49,649 bases of DNA from UMGS172 sp045578845 (GTDB lineage: Bacteria > Bacillota > Clostridia > Oscillospirales > Acutalibacteraceae): contig JAZNLA010000050.1 of NCBI GenBank assembly GCA_045578845.1, positions 1-49,649 of the forward strand, written 5' to 3'. The translations under genes and the position numbers were made by a program. Shown piece by piece: positions 1 to 8,706 of this stretch (the stretch's first letter is position 1; the number at the start of each line of letters is the position of its first letter). The notes beneath the pieces were generated by a model, which had not been told where the DNA came from, ran no database searches, and worked only from the letters and a program-made list of their open reading frames with translations.

Positions 1-126
1 GCGCCTAATATGGCCTACAGTTTTTCTCTTGACGTTTTCTACAATATAGCAGACGCTTTAGAGATTGCACCTGAAGATCTAATAAAGGCCGCTGTTTTTC
101 CAGATGGAGTAATAGGACATAATTAA
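1..126 (+). CDS. C-terminal end of a probable HTH (XRE-type) regulator, partial
   Basis: The reading frame is open from the first base to a TAA at 124-126, giving 41 residues of a protein that begins outside the window. The stretch FYNIADALEIAPEDLIKAAV looks like the last helices of an XRE-family HTH domain, where 'IADALxIxPxxL' is a common ending. The assignment rests on this short tail only, so the DNA-binding function is an inference. A perfect hairpin terminator begins directly at its stop codon. Confidence 0.55.
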   Translation, partial: APNMAYSFSLDVFYNIADALEIAPEDLIKAAVFPDGVIGHN

Positions 127-169
127 ACGAAGGTCTATGCCGAGCTGGCATAGACCTTCGTTTATTATT
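125..169. terminator. Bidirectional rho-independent terminator
   Basis: A perfect 17-bp inverted repeat (125-141 with 147-163) has a five-base loop. T-rich sequence follows on the + side and an A-rich run lies on the other. It ends the partial HTH gene on the + strand and the transglutaminase-like gene (stop at 171) on the - strand. Confidence 0.9.
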
Positions 170-170
170 A

Positions 171-1055
171 TCAATATATTCTTTTTATGAAATATTCTCC
201 ATCCTGACTATACGGAGCTTCAATTTCACGTAAACCATATAACGATCCTTGATTTTCAGTTTGAACAGTATCAAAAGTCACATCTATATTCCACCAAGAG
301 CTATCAAAGTAAACTCGATTCCAAGTGTGGTGATATTGAGCGTTATCCCGCTTATCGCCATCAACTACATAGCAGGGAATGTTCTGACTCCGACAGAGTG
401 CAGCGAACAGATGTGAGAAGTCATAACAGACACCTTTATGTGTGCGTAAGGTTTTGCGAACATTGAAGTATTGAACAATGGGTTCATATTCATAGTCATA
501 CTCGAAGTTATGTATCATCCATTCGTATATTGCTTTTACCTTTTCTTCATCGGCATCACAGCCGGCACAAATTTCGTCAGCGAGTTCCACGGTCTTTGTA
601 TCCCATAAGGTAGCCTGACCATTCGTAAGTGAAACATTATCCTGTTTATAGATGAAAATGTGTGCTGCTAAAAGTAGCAACAAAATTGCGAAAAATACCA
701 ACAACACAAATGTTTTCGTCAATAAAGTTTCTTTTCCTTTATCGTTGTTAAAGACGATAAAATACATAAAAACGATAGCAAGTGAAATTAGTACTAAAAA
801 TGGAAATACTCTGCGACAATAAATAGAATAAGCAAAGTTTATACAAGCAATAAGTATCAACAAGATATAAACCGTTATTTTTATTACTTTTGAACTTATC
901 TTAACAGTTAAAAACAACGTTGGTAAAAATGATAATAGGTAGAATACCTGTATAGTGGGAGAGAGGACAAGAAAGCCTCTTAAATAAAATCCCAATATTA
1001 AATTATATGTAAGTGCTATGGTAAAGAAAATAATCCTAGTTTTTGTGTTCTTCAT
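171..1055 (-). CDS. Membrane protein with C-terminal transglutaminase-like domain
   Basis: This 294-residue protein has about five hydrophobic segments in its first half (roughly residues 8-28, 34-52, 57-78, 84-103 and 114-136), then a transglutaminase-like cysteine-protease fold. The expected triad is visible: Cys210 in KGVCYDF, His243 in YHHTWN and Asp258 in WWNIDVTFD. Proteins of this superfamily cleave or crosslink peptides. The substrate is unknown, and the topology suggests the domain lies outside the membrane. The start has a good AAGGAG site. It sits downstream of tRNA-Leu in a short accessory-looking stretch, and an unrelated secreted transglutaminase lies at 34.6 kb. Confidence 0.8.
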   Translation of the reverse strand: MKNTKTRIIFFTIALTYNLILGFYLRGFLVLSPTIQVFYLLSFLPTLFLTVKISSKVIKITVYILLILIACINFAYSIYCRRVFPFLVLISLAIVFMYFIVFNNDKGKETLLTKTFVLLVFFAILLLLLAAHIFIYKQDNVSLTNGQATLWDTKTVELADEICAGCDADEEKVKAIYEWMIHNFEYDYEYEPIVQYFNVRKTLRTHKGVCYDFSHLFAALCRSQNIPCYVVDGDKRDNAQYHHTWNRVYFDSSWWNIDVTFDTVQTENQGSLYGLREIEAPYSQDGEYFIKRIY

Positions 1056-1096
1056 TTCAATTCTCCTTTATGTAAAAAATCTCTTGAAACGAAGAA

Positions 1097-1131
1097 GTGG
1101 CAGTACAGAGCGACTAACTCTGTACTGCCAC
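1097..1131 (-). terminator. Perfect 14-bp inverted repeat, possible second terminator after tRNA-Leu
   Basis: Arms 1097-1110 and 1118-1131 are perfectly complementary around a seven-base loop. On the - strand the hairpin is followed by TTCTTCGTTTC and, further on, a run of six T, so it may be a back-up terminator. Its right arm overlaps the repeat shared with the tRNA-Val flank, so it could instead be a recombination scar. Confidence 0.5.
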
Positions 1132-1218
1132 AAACAAAGGCTATTTAACATCTTTTAAGAAAACAACAAACCCGAACGTTTCACCAATCGGTAAAAGGTT
1201 CGGGTTTGAATGCTTTGG
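1123..1218 (-). repeat. tRNA 3'-flank repeat, copy A
   Basis: These 96 bases immediately 3' of tRNA-Leu align without gaps to 31538-31633, immediately 3' of tRNA-Val. By hand count 76 of 96 positions match. The repeat includes the CCA end, the terminator hairpin and a 3' segment containing TGCCACAAACAAAG. Confidence 0.8.
1161..1208 (-). terminator. Terminator of tRNA-Leu
   Basis: On the - strand an 11-bp stem (1198-1208 with 1167-1177) contains a short inner helix (ACC/GGT) and is followed by GTTGTTTTCTT. It starts eight bases after the encoded CCA. Copy B after tRNA-Val carries paired base changes that keep the stem. Confidence 0.85.
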
Positions 1219-1302
1219 TGCGGGTAACAGGACTTGAACCTGCACAGCCTTGCGACCATTAGAACCTGAATCTAACGCGTCTGCCAATTCCGCCATACCC
1301 GC
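1216..1302 (-). tRNA. tRNA-Leu(CAG)
   Basis: The 87-nt cloverleaf on the - strand includes an encoded CCA. The acceptor stem is GCGGGTA with TACCCGC, the T-loop is GGTTCAAGTCC, and there is a long variable arm as in class II tRNAs. The anticodon loop TTCAGGT, between TTAGA and TCTAA, gives anticodon CAG, reading CUG. It has its own consensus promoter and terminator. Confidence 0.96.
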
Positions 1303-1337
1303 ATATTTAATTATCGCGGTTTAAATACGCATGACAT

Positions 1338-1366
1338 ATTATACTCACATTATCACCTATTGTCAA
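1338..1366 (-). promoter_or_regulatory. Sigma-A promoter of tRNA-Leu
   Basis: On the - strand there is a perfect TTGACA (1361-1366), a 17-base spacer and a perfect TATAAT (1338-1343). It lies 35 bases upstream of the mature tRNA 5' end. Confidence 0.92.
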
Positions 1367-1401
1367 GTGAAATTTGGGGTATCCTATTTCCTATTCATTC
1401 C

Positions 1402-1950
1402 TCAGTACCTACCCTTGATTCCCAATGCTTTTCGCACGTGTTTACGCAGTTTTACAAAATACAGTTTTATTATCATGGTTACTGCATAATCGTAGATTGT
1501 GAAAGCAACATTCCCCGCCGCGAGCAGTATTAAAGCCGTTACGGTAAGTCCCAAAGTTTCGTTGGAAAACGGGTTTATTCCGATTATTTTTATTATCACT
1601 AAATACGATATTACTATAGTAACATTAAATACCGCAAACTTTATTATAAGTTCTAATATACGGTTGCCTATTCTTTCAATCAGCATTTTAAGTATCGGGT
1701 AGTATCCCAAAATACCTATAAAAACTGTCAGTGCTTCGGCTTCGGTAGGTAACACAAGTGACAGCACCGCCGTTACTATGTAACACAAAAATCCCCAGCC
1801 TGTACCGATTTCAATGGCAGGTACTAAATATAAAATTCCCGCCAAAGCAGGCACTGCATAAAGCATTATAGGTATATTTGTCCCGAGCATTACCACCACT
1901 GCAAGTGCCGAAATAACCCCGCATAAGGCTACTTTTACCGTCTGTTTCAT
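1402..1950 (-). CDS. Polytopic membrane protein, ECF-S-like, unknown function
   Basis: The protein has 182 residues from the ATG at 1950, directly after the stop of the J-domain gene (TAATATG), which suggests translational coupling. A GTG five codons earlier (1965) is possible but looks less natural, because MKQTVKVALCGVISALAVVV is the usual opening of small ECF-type membrane subunits. About five to six hydrophobic segments follow and the C-terminus is basic. Size and style resemble ECF-transporter S components, but no signature was recognised and transport is only a guess. It is the last gene of the cluster with the DUF5685 and J-domain genes. Confidence 0.75.
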   Translation of the reverse strand: MKQTVKVALCGVISALAVVVMLGTNIPIMLYAVPALAGILYLVPAIEIGTGWGFLCYIVTAVLSLVLPTEAEALTVFIGILGYYPILKMLIERIGNRILELIIKFAVFNVTIVISYLVIIKIIGINPFSNETLGLTVTALILLAAGNVAFTIYDYAVTMIIKLYFVKLRKHVRKALGIKGRY

Positions 1951-1951
1951 A

Positions 1952-2560
1952 TTAACAACAGTCACACATCATGTCGAAGCACATGAGTCCCGCACAAATT
2001 TCACAGGGTGAGCACTGCATATTAGTACCTTGTCCCGCATACGGTCTGCCATACGCGGAATAACCGTTGCGGCTACGTTGCATTTGATTAAGGGCAGCAC
2101 GGTATTCGGCATTTTGCGGGTCCATTCTGCAGGCGGTTGCCATACTTGTATACGCCGCGTCAAACCAACCTCTGCGGTATAGTACCGTTGCGTTTAAAAA
2201 GTACCATTCGGCAGTGCGTTTTTCGGGCGGAACGCCATCTAAAATTTCCTGTGCTTCTTCAAATCTACCGTTATTTATAAGGTTTCTTACGTCGTTAAAT
2301 TCAGAATTTGCCGACGTGTTTCCTGCTCCCCAATTATTCCCCGCTTGCCGTTTTGCAGAACCTCCCGACTTACGACTGTTTATAATTTGGTCGTAAGCCT
2401 CGTTAATTTCCTGCATTTTCTCGGTCGCCATTTCGGCGGCGGTAGGGTTATTATCAAAGTTATCAGGGTGATACTTCCTCGCCATATCGCGGTAAGCCGA
2501 TTTCACCTGCTCGTCGGTAGCACTACGGTCAATACCAAGCACTGCATACGGGTCTTTCAT
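1952..2560 (-). CDS. J-domain (DnaJ-like) protein with Cys-rich tail
   Basis: Residues 1-70 form a J domain with the HPD tripeptide in RKYHPDN, which in this family stimulates the ATPase of an Hsp70 partner. The middle (about 90-165) looks like TPR-type helices (RFEEAQEILDG, AEWYFLNATVLYRRGWFDAA). The end is a short cysteine-rich tail with seven Cys in the last 21 residues, finishing CDCC. It has no zinc-finger or substrate domain of classical DnaJ, so it is a specialised co-chaperone. The ATG overlaps the upstream DUF5685 stop by four bases (ATGA), so the genes are coupled. Confidence 0.9.
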   Translation of the reverse strand: MKDPYAVLGIDRSATDEQVKSAYRDMARKYHPDNFDNNPTAAEMATEKMQEINEAYDQIINSRKSGGSAKRQAGNNWGAGNTSANSEFNDVRNLINNGRFEEAQEILDGVPPEKRTAEWYFLNATVLYRRGWFDAAYTSMATACRMDPQNAEYRAALNQMQRSRNGYSAYGRPYAGQGTNMQCSPCEICAGLMCFDMMCDCC

Positions 2561-3417
2561 TTATCCTTCTCCTCTTTAAAAATCTTTTCCATTTGTGCAT
2601 TAGTTCCAAGGTAAAGTATATTATCTATTATAGATTTATATTTTTTTATTTCAAGTAGTTCGCTGTAATTTCTACATTCTGCAAGGCAGTTATTCATAAT
2701 AGGCGTCAATCTTTCTTTAGCAAAAATTTTGGGGTTGCCGCCGTTTATTTCCGCCTTTAGAGGATTGAAATTTTTTCTCTTTATATCCCTTTCTATATCG
2801 TCTGCCGTGTCACAAAGGTATATCCATTTACCAAGGCAATAACCTATAGTGCCGAAAATTGTGTTATATCGGTCATGGGGGCTTAACATTTCGATTATTT
2901 TACCAACCGCTTTAGCCGTAGGCTCTGCCGCTTGGTCTAAACTGCAATTTGGTGTTGTTTCTGCAGACCTTTGTCCTTTTGCAAATTCCTCGATTACCGT
3001 TTTTAGTTCGGGATATAATTTATAAGCCTTTTTGCACCAGCGTTTTGAAAACAGTCTTAACACCAAATAAAACGGTTTTAAAATCCAAACACTGTCTGCA
3101 ATATTGTCCCTTATTTTAAGGTCGGCAAGGGCAACCCCTGCCGCCGCCGACATATCTTGAAATCTGCCGTCATTTTTACAGTAGGTGCATTTTTTAAAAT
3201 GATTTACTCGGCACCGTTTTTGTTCGTATCCTTCACATTCTTCGGTCAAAGACATACCTATCAGCGAAATAAAAGTTAAATCATAACTAAGACAAAATTT
3301 CGACAGCGGTCCGTAGGTTTTGCCCATGTGACGGCAAAGACCGCAGTAAATCGCCTTATAAATTTCGTAGTCTTTTACCTTTAGTTCCGGTTTAAACACC
3401 GTTACATATCCGAACAA
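2557..3417 (-). CDS. DUF5685 family protein
   Basis: The 286-residue protein begins at a TTG codon (MFGYVTVFKPELK), the typical opening of the DUF5685 family in Clostridia. Visible features are a YCGLC motif near residue 25, a second Cys group (RCRVNHFKKCTYC) near 70-85, and an acidic motif LCDTADDIERD near 205-215 that recalls Asp-rich metal-binding motifs of all-helical isoprenoid synthases. That resemblance is my inference only. The family has no established function. It is the first gene of a tightly overlapping trio with a J-domain protein and a membrane protein, so the products probably act together. Confidence 0.8.
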   Translation of the reverse strand: MFGYVTVFKPELKVKDYEIYKAIYCGLCRHMGKTYGPLSKFCLSYDLTFISLIGMSLTEECEGYEQKRCRVNHFKKCTYCKNDGRFQDMSAAAGVALADLKIRDNIADSVWILKPFYLVLRLFSKRWCKKAYKLYPELKTVIEEFAKGQRSAETTPNCSLDQAAEPTAKAVGKIIEMLSPHDRYNTIFGTIGYCLGKWIYLCDTADDIERDIKRKNFNPLKAEINGGNPKIFAKERLTPIMNNCLAECRNYSELLEIKKYKSIIDNILYLGTNAQMEKIFKEEKDK

Positions 3418-3490
3418 AACATCACCGCCTACTTATAGATTTTACATAACTTTCCCAAAAAATTGGTTAATACATTATGAACAATAAAAA

Positions 3491-6328
3491 TCAGAGCAAT
3501 TTTTTGAGAAATTTACCTGTATATGACCCTTTGCATTCGGCTATTTGCTCAGGAGTACCTACACAAACAATATTTCCGCCTCTGTCCCCGCCCTCGGGAC
3601 CTAAATCAATAACGTGGTCGGCACATTTAATAACATCTAAATTATGCTCGATTACAACCATACTGTTGCCTGCGTCAACCAAACGGTTAAGTACGTCAAT
3701 AAGACGTTTGACATCGTCAGTGTGAAGTCCCGTTGTAGGCTCGTCCAAAATATAAATGGTCTTGCCCGTCGGCCGTTTGGAAAGTTCGGTGGCAAGTTTT
3801 ACACGCTGTGCCTCACCGCCCGACAGAGTAGTTGCCGGCTGACCGAGTTTCACATAACCTAAGCCTACATCAAACAAGGTTTTCAGTTTGCGGTAGATTT
3901 TCGGGTGGCTTTCAAAGAAGTACATTCCTTCTTCAACCGTCATTTCCAGCACATCATAAATATTTTTATCCCTATATTTAACCTCTAGTGTTTCGCGGTT
4001 GTAACGGCTGCCTTTACATACCTCACAAGGCACATAAATGTCGGGTAAAAAGTGCATTTCGATTTTAATTATGCCGTCGCCTTCGCATGCTTCACAGCGA
4101 CCGCCTTTAACATTAAAGGAAAATCTGCCTTGGGAATAACCGCGTTCTTTGGCGTCTTTAGTCGCGGCAAAAAGTTCGCGAATATCATTAAACACCCCTG
4201 TATAGGTGGCAGGGTTTGAACGCGGTGTCCTACCTATGGGGGACTGACTGATTTCAATTACCTTGTCAAGATTTTCGAGTCCTTTTAGTTGCTTATGTTT
4301 ACCCCAAACACGCTTGGCACCGTTGAGTTCGCTTGCAAGCCGCTCATACAAAACGCTGTTGATAAGCGATGACTTGCCCGACCCCGAAACACCCGTTACG
4401 CAGGTAAGTTTTCCAAGCGGAATTTCAACATCTATATTTTTTAGGTTGTTTTCTTTTGCACCTATGATTTTTATACTTTTTCCGTTACCGCTACGGCGAG
4501 TAATGGGCACTTCAATACATTTTCTGCCCGACAGATAATCGCCCGTAACCGATTTTTCACAGTTTGCAACCTCTAAGGGTGTGCCCGCACAAACAACCTC
4601 ACCGCCGTGTATTCCCGCACCCGGACCAATATCGACGATAAAATCGGCGGCACGCATGGTATCCTCGTCATGTTCAACCACGATTACGGTGTTGCCGAGG
4701 TCACGTAAATTTTGCAAAGTTACCAAAAGTCGGTCATTATCCCTTTGATGAAGACCGATACTCGGCTCGTCTAAAATATAAAGCACGCCCATAAGCGATG
4801 AGCCGATTTGGGTGGCAAGTCTTATTCGCTGGCTTTCGCCGCCCGACAGTGTGCCCGATGCACGCGAAAGGCTTAAATAGTCAAGACCGACACTGACAAG
4901 AAACTGCAGTCTTGATTTTACCTCTTTTACTATAGGTGCGGCAATTTTTCGGTCGCGGGGGTTAAGTTCTAAATTGTCAAAAAATTTGAGCGAATCGACA
5001 ACCTGCAAATCGCACAGTTCTTTAATATTTTTACCGCCGACAGTGACCGACAGTATTTCGGGTTTAAGCCTTGCACCGCCGCAGTCATGACACGGACTTT
5101 CGGTCATAAGTGCCTCGATTTCATTTCGGGAATATTCACTGCTCGTTTCTTTGTAACGGCGTTCAAGATTATTAACCACACCCTCAAAAGGCACACTGAA
5201 ACTGCCGCCGCCCCATTCGGCGTTGCGGGTGAATTTTATTTTTTCGTTTCCTGTACCGTAAAGCAAAATATTTTTAATTTCCTGTGACAAATCGCAGTAA
5301 GGCGTGTCTACACTGAAACCGTAGTGCTCGGCTAGACCTTTGTAGTACATAAGTGCTATTGTGCCCTGCTCTTTAGAGCCCCAGCCGCTCGTTCCCCAAC
5401 CGCTTGCCCTAATACACCCTTCGGCAAGCGATTTCGACTCATCGGGGACAAGCAGTACGGGGTTTATTTTCATAAAAATACCGAGTCCCGTACAGGTAGG
5501 GCAGGCACCGAACGGACTGTTAAAAGAGAACATACGAGGTGCAAGTTCGGGCACGCTGATGTCATGTTCGGGGCAGGCATAATTTTCCGAAAAGGTGTAT
5601 TCGTTTCCGCCTATTACCGAAACGGTTGCAATACCGCCCGATAGTTTCAGTGCCGTTTCGACACTGTCGGTAAGGCGTTTTTCTATACCCTCTTTCAAAA
5701 CAAGTCGGTCAATGACCGTTTCAATGGTGTGTTTTTTGGTTTTTTCGAGTTTAATTTCCTCGGACAAATCATAAACTTCGCCGTCGATACGGACACGCAC
5801 ATATCCGTCGCGGCGAGCCTTTTCGAGCAACTTTTGGTGTTCGCCCTTTTTGGCTCTTACAATGGGTGACATGATGAGAATTTTATCGCCTAAACCGTTT
5901 TCCATAATTCGGTCAACAATTTGGTCAACCGACTGTCTTACGATTTCTCTGCCGCAAACAGGACAGTGCGGCACACCGATATGGGCGTATAAAAGACGCA
6001 GATAATCATAGATTTCAGTTACGGTGCCTACGGTAGAACGAGGGTTTTTAGAGGTTGTTTTTTGGTCTATGGATATAGCGGGCGACAGTCCTTCAATACT
6101 GTCAACATCGGGTTTTTCCATCTGACCTAAAAACTGACGTGCGTATGACGACAGCGACTCGACATAACGGCGTTGACCCTCGGCATACAAAGTGTCGAAA
6201 GCCAATGACGATTTACCCGAGCCCGAAAGTCCTGTCAAAACCACAAGTTTATCACGCGGTATATCGATATCTATATTTTTTAAATTGTGCTCTTTGGCAC
6301 CTCTGATTACAATTTTATCGCTTGCCAT
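3491..6328 (-). CDS. uvrA: UvrABC excinuclease subunit A
   Basis: The protein is 945 residues from the ATG at 6328, preceded by GGAG six bases upstream. A TTG four codons earlier would overlap that site. UvrA is the damage-sensing ABC ATPase of nucleotide excision repair. Both ATPase halves are complete: Walker A GLSGSGKSS and GVSGSGKSS, signatures LSGGESQRIRLA and LSGGEAQRVKLA, and Walker B ILDEPSIGLH and ILDEPTTGLH. Zinc modules are seen at CPVC, CPEH...CPTC and CEAC...CEVC. The second module has His in place of the fourth usual Cys. No uvrB or uvrC is in the window. No clear terminator separates it from the DUF5685 gene downstream. Confidence 0.97.
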   Translation of the reverse strand: MASDKIVIRGAKEHNLKNIDIDIPRDKLVVLTGLSGSGKSSLAFDTLYAEGQRRYVESLSSYARQFLGQMEKPDVDSIEGLSPAISIDQKTTSKNPRSTVGTVTEIYDYLRLLYAHIGVPHCPVCGREIVRQSVDQIVDRIMENGLGDKILIMSPIVRAKKGEHQKLLEKARRDGYVRVRIDGEVYDLSEEIKLEKTKKHTIETVIDRLVLKEGIEKRLTDSVETALKLSGGIATVSVIGGNEYTFSENYACPEHDISVPELAPRMFSFNSPFGACPTCTGLGIFMKINPVLLVPDESKSLAEGCIRASGWGTSGWGSKEQGTIALMYYKGLAEHYGFSVDTPYCDLSQEIKNILLYGTGNEKIKFTRNAEWGGGSFSVPFEGVVNNLERRYKETSSEYSRNEIEALMTESPCHDCGGARLKPEILSVTVGGKNIKELCDLQVVDSLKFFDNLELNPRDRKIAAPIVKEVKSRLQFLVSVGLDYLSLSRASGTLSGGESQRIRLATQIGSSLMGVLYILDEPSIGLHQRDNDRLLVTLQNLRDLGNTVIVVEHDEDTMRAADFIVDIGPGAGIHGGEVVCAGTPLEVANCEKSVTGDYLSGRKCIEVPITRRSGNGKSIKIIGAKENNLKNIDVEIPLGKLTCVTGVSGSGKSSLINSVLYERLASELNGAKRVWGKHKQLKGLENLDKVIEISQSPIGRTPRSNPATYTGVFNDIRELFAATKDAKERGYSQGRFSFNVKGGRCEACEGDGIIKIEMHFLPDIYVPCEVCKGSRYNRETLEVKYRDKNIYDVLEMTVEEGMYFFESHPKIYRKLKTLFDVGLGYVKLGQPATTLSGGEAQRVKLATELSKRPTGKTIYILDEPTTGLHTDDVKRLIDVLNRLVDAGNSMVVIEHNLDVIKCADHVIDLGPEGGDRGGNIVCVGTPEQIAECKGSYTGKFLKKLL

Positions 6329-6511
6329 ATCCCACTCCAAAAAAAATCTTATACCTAATTATTTTACCTCAATTTTTTTAAAAAGTAAATATTTTTATGA
6401 TATTTATAAAATACAAAAGAAGCAGCCGAAAAAACAACTACTTCTTTTTGCTCAAATATCACCTTTTCGGTACGTCAAAATCGCCGCACCCTACGATTTA
6501 ATTAAAAATTA

Positions 6512-7891
6512 TTATCTTTCTTCTATTCCCACATAAGGTCTTTGGGGGTGAACATTCATGTATGCGGGGCGAATGATTTTGCTTGCGTTGACAATTTCCT
6601 CAATACGGTGGGCACTCCAACCGACAATGCGTGAAGTTGCAAAAATCGGTGTATAAAGTTCGGGCGGGAGTTCGAGCATACTGTAAACAAATCCGCTGTA
6701 GAAATCAATATTTGCACTGACACCTTTATACATTTTTCTTTCCTCGGCAATGATTTTCGGTGCCAACTGTTCAACCAACGAATATAGTTTATACTCGCGA
6801 TGAAGTCCCTTTTCCTCGGACAAGGTTTTGACAAATCCACGGAAAACTTCAGCTCTCGGGTCGGAAACAGAATAAATGGCATGGCCTATGCCGTAGATAA
6901 GTCCCGAACGGTCAAAAGCCTCTTTATGCAGTATTTTCTTTAAATACTCGGCAACTTCCAGTTCGTCTTCCCAGTTCTTTACATTAACTTTAATGTCCTC
7001 GAACATTTCTTTAACCTTGATATTTGCACCGCCGTGTTTAGGCCCTTTTAGCGAGCCTAAAGCCGCCGCTATTGCAGAATAAGTGTCGGTACCCGACGAA
7101 GAAACAACATGAGTTGTAAAGGTAGAATTATTACCTCCGCCATGTTCGGCGTGAAGTACAAGTGCCAAATCCAAAATTTTGGCTTCAAGCGGTGTGTACT
7201 TACTGTCAAGTCTTAGCATATGCAGTATGTTTTCAGCCACCGAAAGATTAGGGTCAGGCTCATGGATAAAGAAACTTGTACTGTCTTTTAGGTAATAATT
7301 GTACGAAATGTAACTGTAGACCGCAAGCATTGGGAATGCGGCAATAAGTTGTAAACACTGCCGTAAAATGTTTTCAACACTTGTGTCATCGGGGTTGTTA
7401 TCATAAGAATAAAGGGTTAAAACACTTCGTGCCAACGAGTTCATAACGTCGGTTGACGGTGCTTTCATTATTATATCTCTTGTAAAAGACGAAGGCAGTG
7501 AACGGTAACTTGCCAAAAGTTTTCCGAAATCAACCAACTCTTCCTTTTTAGGCAGTTCGCCGAATAAAAGCAAATAGGTTATTTCTTCAAACCCAAAACG
7601 GTCGTCTTTCAAAAAACCTTCAACCAACTGTTTTATGGGATAACCTCGGTAGTAAAGTTCACCCGCACACGGTACAATTTCACCGTTTATATTCTTTTTT
7701 GAAATAATTTCCGAAACCTCGGTAAGTCCTGTCAAAACGCCGTTTCCGTTAAGGTCGCGAAGACCTCTGAACACCTTGTGCTCGGCGTACATCTGCGGTT
7801 CTATATAACTGTCCTTAATGCAAAGTTCGGCCAGATTTTTGATTTCGGGGGTAATCGCCGAATAATCTCTCTCTTTTATATCTTTATTCAT
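6512..7891 (-). CDS. gltA: Citrate synthase
   Basis: This 459-residue enzyme condenses acetyl-CoA and oxaloacetate to citrate. The catalytic residues align by motif: His250 in LHAEHGGGNNSTFT, His337 in GIGHAIYSVSDPRA and Asp396 in ANIDFYSGFVY. The length and the 50-residue N-terminal extension fit the citrate synthases common in Clostridia. The gene starts two bases after the proC stop, so it is the last cistron of the proB-proA-proC operon. No aconitase or isocitrate dehydrogenase gene is nearby. The link to proline is probably through 2-oxoglutarate and glutamate. The symbol is by family; citZ would be equally valid. Confidence 0.96.
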   Translation of the reverse strand: MNKDIKERDYSAITPEIKNLAELCIKDSYIEPQMYAEHKVFRGLRDLNGNGVLTGLTEVSEIISKKNINGEIVPCAGELYYRGYPIKQLVEGFLKDDRFGFEEITYLLLFGELPKKEELVDFGKLLASYRSLPSSFTRDIIMKAPSTDVMNSLARSVLTLYSYDNNPDDTSVENILRQCLQLIAAFPMLAVYSYISYNYYLKDSTSFFIHEPDPNLSVAENILHMLRLDSKYTPLEAKILDLALVLHAEHGGGNNSTFTTHVVSSSGTDTYSAIAAALGSLKGPKHGGANIKVKEMFEDIKVNVKNWEDELEVAEYLKKILHKEAFDRSGLIYGIGHAIYSVSDPRAEVFRGFVKTLSEEKGLHREYKLYSLVEQLAPKIIAEERKMYKGVSANIDFYSGFVYSMLELPPELYTPIFATSRIVGWSAHRIEEIVNASKIIRPAYMNVHPQRPYVGIEER

Positions 7892-7893
7892 TC

Positions 7894-8706
7894 TTAGTCC
7901 TTTCCTCTGGATTTGCCTAATTCCAATGTTCTTTTATATGATGCCGATACCGCATCTATGACAGCGGCTCTGAACCCGCTGTTTTCGAGTGAATTTACAC
8001 CCTCAATGGTACTGCCCGCGGGACTGCAAACGGCATCTTTAAGGGATCCCGGGTGCCTTTCGGTTTGGAGTACCATGGCAGCCGCACCGAGTACTGTACT
8101 TGCGGCATATTTTTGTGCCTTATCCCTCGGCAAACCGCATTTTACACCGCCGTCGGCAAGTGCTTCGATAAACATATATACAAATGCAGGACCGCAACCC
8201 GAAATTGCACTTGCGGCATCTATGAGTTTTTCCGAAGTTTCGTCGATAATTCCCGCAGCATTAAAACCTGTTTTAAAGATTTCAATTTCTTCCTGCTCTA
8301 CACATTCATTTTTACAATAAAGCAGTGTGCCTTTGCCGATTTCAGCAGGTGTGTTGGGCATAATTCTTATGACAGGCACATTAAATCCCAACATCTCACA
8401 AATAGAGTCGGTACTAACACCTGCCGCCATGCTTATAACAGCAAATCTATCCTCACGCAATTTAAGAGTTTTTGCCATATCGTCCAAAACCGCACTTAAC
8501 ATCTGCGGTTTTACTCCGAGCACTATAAATCTACTATTTTTTGCAATATCTTTGTTTTGGGTAGCGGTGGCATTTAACAGTTTTGCCGACTCGTTTAATT
8601 TTTCAGTATTTTTATCGGCAAGTGCTATTTTTTTACCCGATTTTGCCGCGGCAGAAGCCAACGCTCCGCCCATATTTCCGCAACCTATAAATCCAAATGT
8701 GTACAT
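7894..8706 (-). CDS. proC: Pyrroline-5-carboxylate reductase
   Basis: The 270-residue protein catalyses the last step of proline synthesis, NAD(P)H-dependent reduction of pyrroline-5-carboxylate. The Rossmann motif FGFIGCGNMGGAL is at the N-terminus and RIMPNTPAEIGKG in the middle. The C-terminal dimerisation region carries the family signature around DAVCSPAGSTIEGV. The start ATG abuts the proA stop with no bases between, so translation is probably coupled. Length and motifs are normal. Confidence 0.97.
   Translation of the reverse strand: MYTFGFIGCGNMGGALASAAAKSGKKIALADKNTEKLNESAKLLNATATQNKDIAKNSRFIVLGVKPQMLSAVLDDMAKTLKLREDRFAVISMAAGVSTDSICEMLGFNVPVIRIMPNTPAEIGKGTLLYCKNECVEQEEIEIFKTGFNAAGIIDETSEKLIDAASAISGCGPAFVYMFIEALADGGVKCGLPRDKAQKYAASTVLGAAAMVLQTERHPGSLKDAVCSPAGSTIEGVNSLENSGFRAAVIDAVSASYKRTLELGKSRGKD

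Noticed and set aside
6420..6465. Terminator after citrate synthase
   Set aside because: AGAAG...CTTCT with a large loop is too imperfect to be called with confidence, although a stop of transcription near here is likely.
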